NCBI GenBank assembly: GCA_029261905.1
Contig: JAJDAM010000563.1
Coordinates: 1 to 6,674 of the forward strand
From: Deltaproteobacteria bacterium
GTDB lineage: Bacteria; Myxococcota_A; UBA9160; SMWR01
DNA length: 6,674 bases
Direction: 5' to 3'
A program made the position numbers and the translations under genes. Shown piece after piece: positions 1 through 4,300 of this stretch. Below the pieces are notes generated by a model. That model saw nothing but the letters and a program-made list of their open reading frames with translations, had not been told where the DNA came from and did not search any database. Position 1 is the stretch's first letter. Each line of letters starts with the position of its first letter.

Positions 1-1
1 C

Positions 2-1084
2 CCCGTCATCTCTCGCAACTCGACGTTCGCGTACAAGGGCCAGGCGGTCGACGTGAAGGAGGTGAGCCGCGCACTCGGTGCGCGCTACGTCGTCGAGGGC
101 AGCGTGCGGCGCGCGGGAGACCGGGTGCGGATCACCGCTCAGCTGATCGATGGCGCCAGCGATCAGCACGTCTGGGCAGAACGCTATGACTGCGAGATGG
201 TCGATGTGTTCGACACGCTCGACGAGGTCGTCGACAAGATTGTCATGACGCTCGAGCCTGCGATCGCGAAGATCGAGGGCATCCGCGTCCTCACCCAGCA
301 CCCGGCCGAGCTGCAGGTCTGGGAGTGCGCACAGCGGGGCTTCTTCCATCTCGCGCAGCTCGAGCCCGAAAGCCTGCGCGACGCGGCGGAGCTGTTCGAA
401 CGAGCCATCGAACTCGACCCGAACCTCTCCGAGGCGTATGCCGGGCTGGCTTTCACCCAGGTGACCGAGCTGGGCTACCTGATTTCGAACGACCGCGACG
501 CCGCAATCGCTCGCGTCCTCGAACTGTCGCGGCGCGCCATCGTCTGCGACCCGAACGACCCGATGGCGCATTTCACGCTCGGCATCGGCCTGTCGCTTTC
601 GGACGATTCGGAGGGTGCGCACGCAGCGAACGTCCGCGCGCTCGAGTTGAACCCGAGCATCGCCTGGGCGCACTGCGGCCTCGGCATCACGTTGTGTGCG
701 CTGTCGCGCGTCGACGAGGCGACGCACTCGCTCGAGACCGCGATGCGCCTGTCGCCGCAGGATCCCTTTCTACCTTATATGCTGGTCGCTCTGGGCAGCG
801 CGCTCGGACTCCAGGGGCGCCTCGACGAGGCGATCCATGCGTTGCGCAGAAGCCAGAGCATCGCGCCCAAGTTGCCGATCGCCTACGGCGTTCTCGCGAT
901 CTGCGAGGTCGGGAGCGGTCGCATGGACGACGCCCGCAAGACCCTGGTCGAGCTGACGGAGCGCCACCCGGGATTCTCCCCGCTGGAAGGCCTGCGCGGC
1001 TGGGTGCCGCCCGGCACCTTCGGGGCTCTGCAAGGCGTTCTCGCCAGCGCCGGCTGGGTGGAACCAGGGGGGGAACCAGAGTAG
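2..1084 (+). CDS. FlgO/TolB-like and TPR protein, C-terminal part (cyclase-type signalling protein), 5' truncated
   Basis: The reading frame is open from nt 2 to the TAG at 1082-1084 and gives 360 residues. The first ~65 match the segment known from TPR-containing class III adenylate/guanylate cyclases and related regulators: VISRNSTFAYKG, then ALGARYVVEGSVRR, RVRITAQLID and HVWAERYD, a FlgO/TolB-N-like fold. From about residue 124 onward there are five to six TPR-like helical pairs, shown by FERAIELDPNLSEAY, RALELNPSIAWAHCGLG and GRLDEAIHAL. TPRs mediate protein-protein contacts. A GTG at nt 53 could start a shorter protein, but the conserved segment begins before it, so the true start is upstream of the window. 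The missing N-terminus would be expected to carry a cyclase or DNA-binding domain; which one cannot be seen. The protein is probably a cytoplasmic or membrane-associated signalling protein. Family is fairly sure, enzymatic activity unknown. Confidence 0.87.
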   Translation, partial: PVISRNSTFAYKGQAVDVKEVSRALGARYVVEGSVRRAGDRVRITAQLIDGASDQHVWAERYDCEMVDVFDTLDEVVDKIVMTLEPAIAKIEGIRVLTQHPAELQVWECAQRGFFHLAQLEPESLRDAAELFERAIELDPNLSEAYAGLAFTQVTELGYLISNDRDAAIARVLELSRRAIVCDPNDPMAHFTLGIGLSLSDDSEGAHAANVRALELNPSIAWAHCGLGITLCALSRVDEATHSLETAMRLSPQDPFLPYMLVALGSALGLQGRLDEAIHALRRSQSIAPKLPIAYGVLAICEVGSGRMDDARKTLVELTERHPGFSPLEGLRGWVPPGTFGALQGVLASAGWVEPGGEPE

Positions 1085-1159
1085 GCGCGCGTAGCCGGCG
1101 TGGCGCCTCGCCAGCGACGCATACAGACATCCCCGCAGGTACCCGGGCTATCCGCGGGC

Positions 1160-1175
1160 TATGCCGATCGGCATA
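1160..1175. promoter_or_regulatory. Perfect 16-bp palindrome, possible operator
   Basis: TATGCCGATCGGCATA is a perfect inverted repeat with no spacer, 52 nt before the start codon of the surface-protein gene. Just upstream and overlapping it, CGGGCTAT occurs twice (1144-1151 and 1155-1162) with an 11-nt period, about one helical turn. The arrangement would suit a dimeric transcription factor, but no regulator family can be named from the sequence. It is too close to palindromic to be a good RNA hairpin with a loop, and no U-tract follows, so a terminator is unlikely. Confidence 0.4.
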
Positions 1176-1215
1176 TTTCGGCCCGGCCCCGTTCGACGGA
1201 TGCTGCTCCCACACC

Positions 1216-1222
1216 GGAGGAG
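1216..1222 (+). promoter_or_regulatory. Ribosome binding site of the surface-protein gene
   Basis: GGAGGAG lies 5 nt before the ATG at 1228 and is a near-ideal Shine-Dalgarno sequence. Together with the signal peptide that begins at this ATG, it fixes the start codon, although the same frame stays open far upstream into the preceding gene. Confidence 0.85.
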
Positions 1223-1227
1223 CCGCC

Positions 1228-1359
1228 ATGAATCCGTCCAACCACCCGTCTATCGCCCGCGCTGCCCGCATTCACGATCGGCGCATCCACTTCGCAGCCT
1301 GGCTCGGCCTGGTGGCCTGCATGGTGTTCGGCGCTCCGCAGGATGCGAGGAGCGTCGCG
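1228..1359 (+). other. N-terminal signal peptide with a lipobox-like motif
   Basis: Residues 1-44 have a long basic N-region (R11, R14, R18, R19), a hydrophobic core from F22 to A36, and a possible signal peptidase I site after S-V-A44 or after G-A36. L28-V-A-C31 also fits the lipoprotein lipobox, only about 11 residues after the last arginine pair, so processing by signal peptidase II at C31 is an alternative. Sec-dependent export is well supported; which peptidase acts is not. Confidence 0.75.
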
Positions 1360-4300
1360 TTCACGGCTACTCCAGACGAAAACCTCGAACTCGGAATCGC
1401 GATCGGCGCGCTGTTCGGCGCGTTGGATGCGGGCGTGATCCTCGGCTTCGTCCCGGTCTATCCGGTCAGCCTGATCGGAGAGCTGATCGAGATCGAAACG
1501 AACATCGCGCTCAAGCTCACGCCGCCGATCTTCGAGGCACCGCCGGACCGAAACATCATGCCCGACGGTTGCGGGATCGAGTTCACGCTGCCGCAGACCC
1601 GGGACGACTATGAAGAGTGGTTCGGTTTCATCGAGATCGATCCGCTCACCACCGATTGGGGCATGCTCGGTAGCCCCAGCGTGTTCCATCAGAACACCCA
1701 GGTCGTGGTCGGCGTCACCGGTAGCGGGCTCCAGCCGGGATTGGTGACGCTGAACGAAGGCGTGCACGAGTTCGAGTGGGTGGCGGGCTCGCAATACTCG
1801 ATCCTGTTCGATTCCGTCGTTCCGAACGTTCTGCTCTTCAGTTCGTTGCTGTCCGAAATCAAGTACGCGAGCGCCGTCGCAGCCAAGGCCGCGGGAGCGA
1901 GTGCGCGGCGTGCGGGTCGGCTTCGTCGAGGTGTCACCGAGGCATTCGGCGGCGCCTTCGAGAACGCCGGCCTTCGGGCCATCGAGTACCGGGTCGATGA
2001 AGACAACGACGGCGGGATCTTCTCGACTTTTACGACGGCCGAAAATCGCGCGACCCAGACCATCACCGTCTTCGACACGCATTCGCCTGTGCTCGCCGGT
2101 CCCGCCGGTCCCGGAACGCCGATCGAGGCCACCGACCTCGGCGGTGTGCGTTTCTCGCGAGCGCAGCAAGATCTGCAGAGCCGTTTTCAAGCCACCGACT
2201 TCTGCAACAAGTCGGTCACGCTCCGGAGCAACGCACCGCAGATCCTGCCCGTCGGAACCACCCAGATCCTGTGGACCGGACGCGACGGCGGCCTGTACGC
2301 GCCGGGCGTGCCCGACTTCGACAGCTACCTCCAGGCGGTGGTGGTGGTCGACACCGTCCCGCCGCTGTTGATGCCCCCCGACGGTCAGGTGCACGAGCTT
2401 CCGCTGGGAGTCGACTCGCTGTCGTTGTCCTCCATCGATCTCGGCCTCGCGCGCGTGATCGATGTGGCGGATCCGGAGCCGCTCGTCGTCCACGAGGGGC
2501 CGCCTGTGCTGCCGGTGGGAATGCGCCATCGCATTCGCTGGACCGCTACGGATGCGTCGAACAACACGAGCAGCCGGCCGCAGTGGCTGACCGTGAAGCG
2601 GGAGGGGACGAATACGACGCCGACTGCGCTCCCGACCCAGGGCACGACCGAGACCGCGGTTCCCATCGACCTGCGCCTGGAAGGCATCGATGTCGACGCG
2701 CTGCTCACGACGCTGCCCGGCGAGGGCGGCCAATCGGATGTAAGCGTCGAGCTGGTCGACCCGCTCGGGTTCGAGATCGTGGATCGCCCCGACCACGGCG
2801 AGTTCATCGGGCCACTGCGGCCCGTGTTCATCGAGGATTTCCGGCTCACGCCGCTTGGCGAGACCGAGATCGAAGGCGTTCGCACGAGTCCGCTGGGTGC
2901 ACTGGCCGAAGCCTTCCAGCAAGTCGCGCCGGGCGCGCGTGACGCCTGGGTTCAGAATGTCGGCTGCCCCGCGTTCGATGGCGCGTTTCCCGTCGACATG
3001 GTCCACCTGCCCACCTACGTGCACGTGACCGACGAGGGCGAGTATCTCGTGCGCGACCAGTTCTATTCGTGTGTCGAGGAGGACCCGGGCTTCGAGGCCC
3101 GCCGCGAAGCGCGCATTTCCCGCTGGAGCGACGAGCGAGAATTCCTCGGCCACGCGCGGCTCGACGATGCGTACGACCGCGCAGAGCTGGCGCTCGGAAC
3201 ACACCGGGACGTGTTTTCGGCCGACCGCAATGGCGACTTCTGGTGGATCGCCGACGAACTCTCGTTCGGCGGCACGAGCTTCACCGTGCATCGCCTGTCG
3301 AGCGACTTCAGCGAGTTCGACGAACCGGTGTTCTTCGGGATCGGCGAGCAGGAGGGGCTCGCAACGGGACGCTTCCTGCGCCAGGCGCACGCCGAAGGCG
3401 AGCTGCTCTACGTGCACGATACGCGAGGCGTATTCGTGGTCGACCGCAGGGACAACGAGCTGCTCGGCCGCCTGAAGGTCGAGGGCGAAGAGTTCTTCAT
3501 TCCCCGGCTCGGGGGGTTTTTCGGCGTGCCCTGCGCGACACCACAAGTGCCCGGAGATATCGGTGATTTCCTGGCGACCGACAGCAGCGGTGCTCTGTAC
3601 GTGTCAGACGAGTGCGGGGCGCGTATTCACAAGTTCGAAGCCTCGCGGCTGACGCCCAACGGTGAGTTCGAGCCCGGCGACTACGTCGGCTGGATGGGGC
3701 GTTGCAGCGCGAACGTGCCACCCTTTTCGAGTTGCGATGAAGACCTCGGCGTCTCCAAGGGCTTTCGCTGCACCGACAGCATCTGTCTTCGCGACCAGGG
3801 CCGCGCCGGTGACCAACCCGGACAGTTCGCGTCGCCCGGACACATCAACTTCGATCCCAACGACCAGCTCTACGTCGCCGATACCCAGAACTTCCGCGTT
3901 CAGCGCTTCGGTGTCGACGGTACCTTCTCGGGCCAGGCACGTTCGACCGGCACGGGGATCAACCAGGGCGACGCGTCCGGCTTCGTGCTCGGCAACTTCG
4001 GGCCGCCGCGCGCCGTCTCGGTGAACTCCACGAGCTTCTTCGTGCTGGAATCGACACCCGAACAGGGGGACTTCTTCCTTCACAGCTTCGACGGCTTGCC
4101 GTTCCGACCCATCGAGGTTGCTGTCGGTAGCCGGGAGGATGTCGATCGCGACGGCTTCGAAGACAACGCGGTGTTGGTGCGGTACGTGCCTCGCTTCGAC
4201 TTCCCGAACTCGCTCGGTGCGACGACTGCGGTCGACACCTTCAGCTATCGCGTCAGCGACGGCCTCGCGGACAGTTCACCGGCAACCGTGTCGATCGCCG

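Noticed and set aside
53..55. GTG as the start of the TPR gene
   Set aside because: The conserved segment (VISRNSTFAYKG) is encoded in the same frame before this codon, so the gene is cut by the window edge.
1101..1115. Sigma-54-like GG-N10-GC element (TGGCGCCTCGCCAGC)
   Set aside because: Only the GG and GC and part of the -24 element fit; the -12 box lacks the TT. Such spacing is common by chance in GC-rich DNA. The same bases form a weak 5-bp hairpin (TGGCG/CGCCA), but no U-tract follows, so it is not a terminator either.
325..1227. Upstream extension of the surface-protein frame to nt 325
   Set aside because: The extension overlaps the TPR gene out of frame, is full of arginine and proline, and has no motif. 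The ATG at 1228 has a strong Shine-Dalgarno and begins a signal peptide.
1159..3546. Long open frame on the minus strand (795 codons) opposite the surface-protein gene
   Set aside because: Its translation has no recognisable domain and a composition typical of the complement of GC-rich codons. The plus-strand frame across the same DNA has clear HYR, cadherin-like and propeller motifs.
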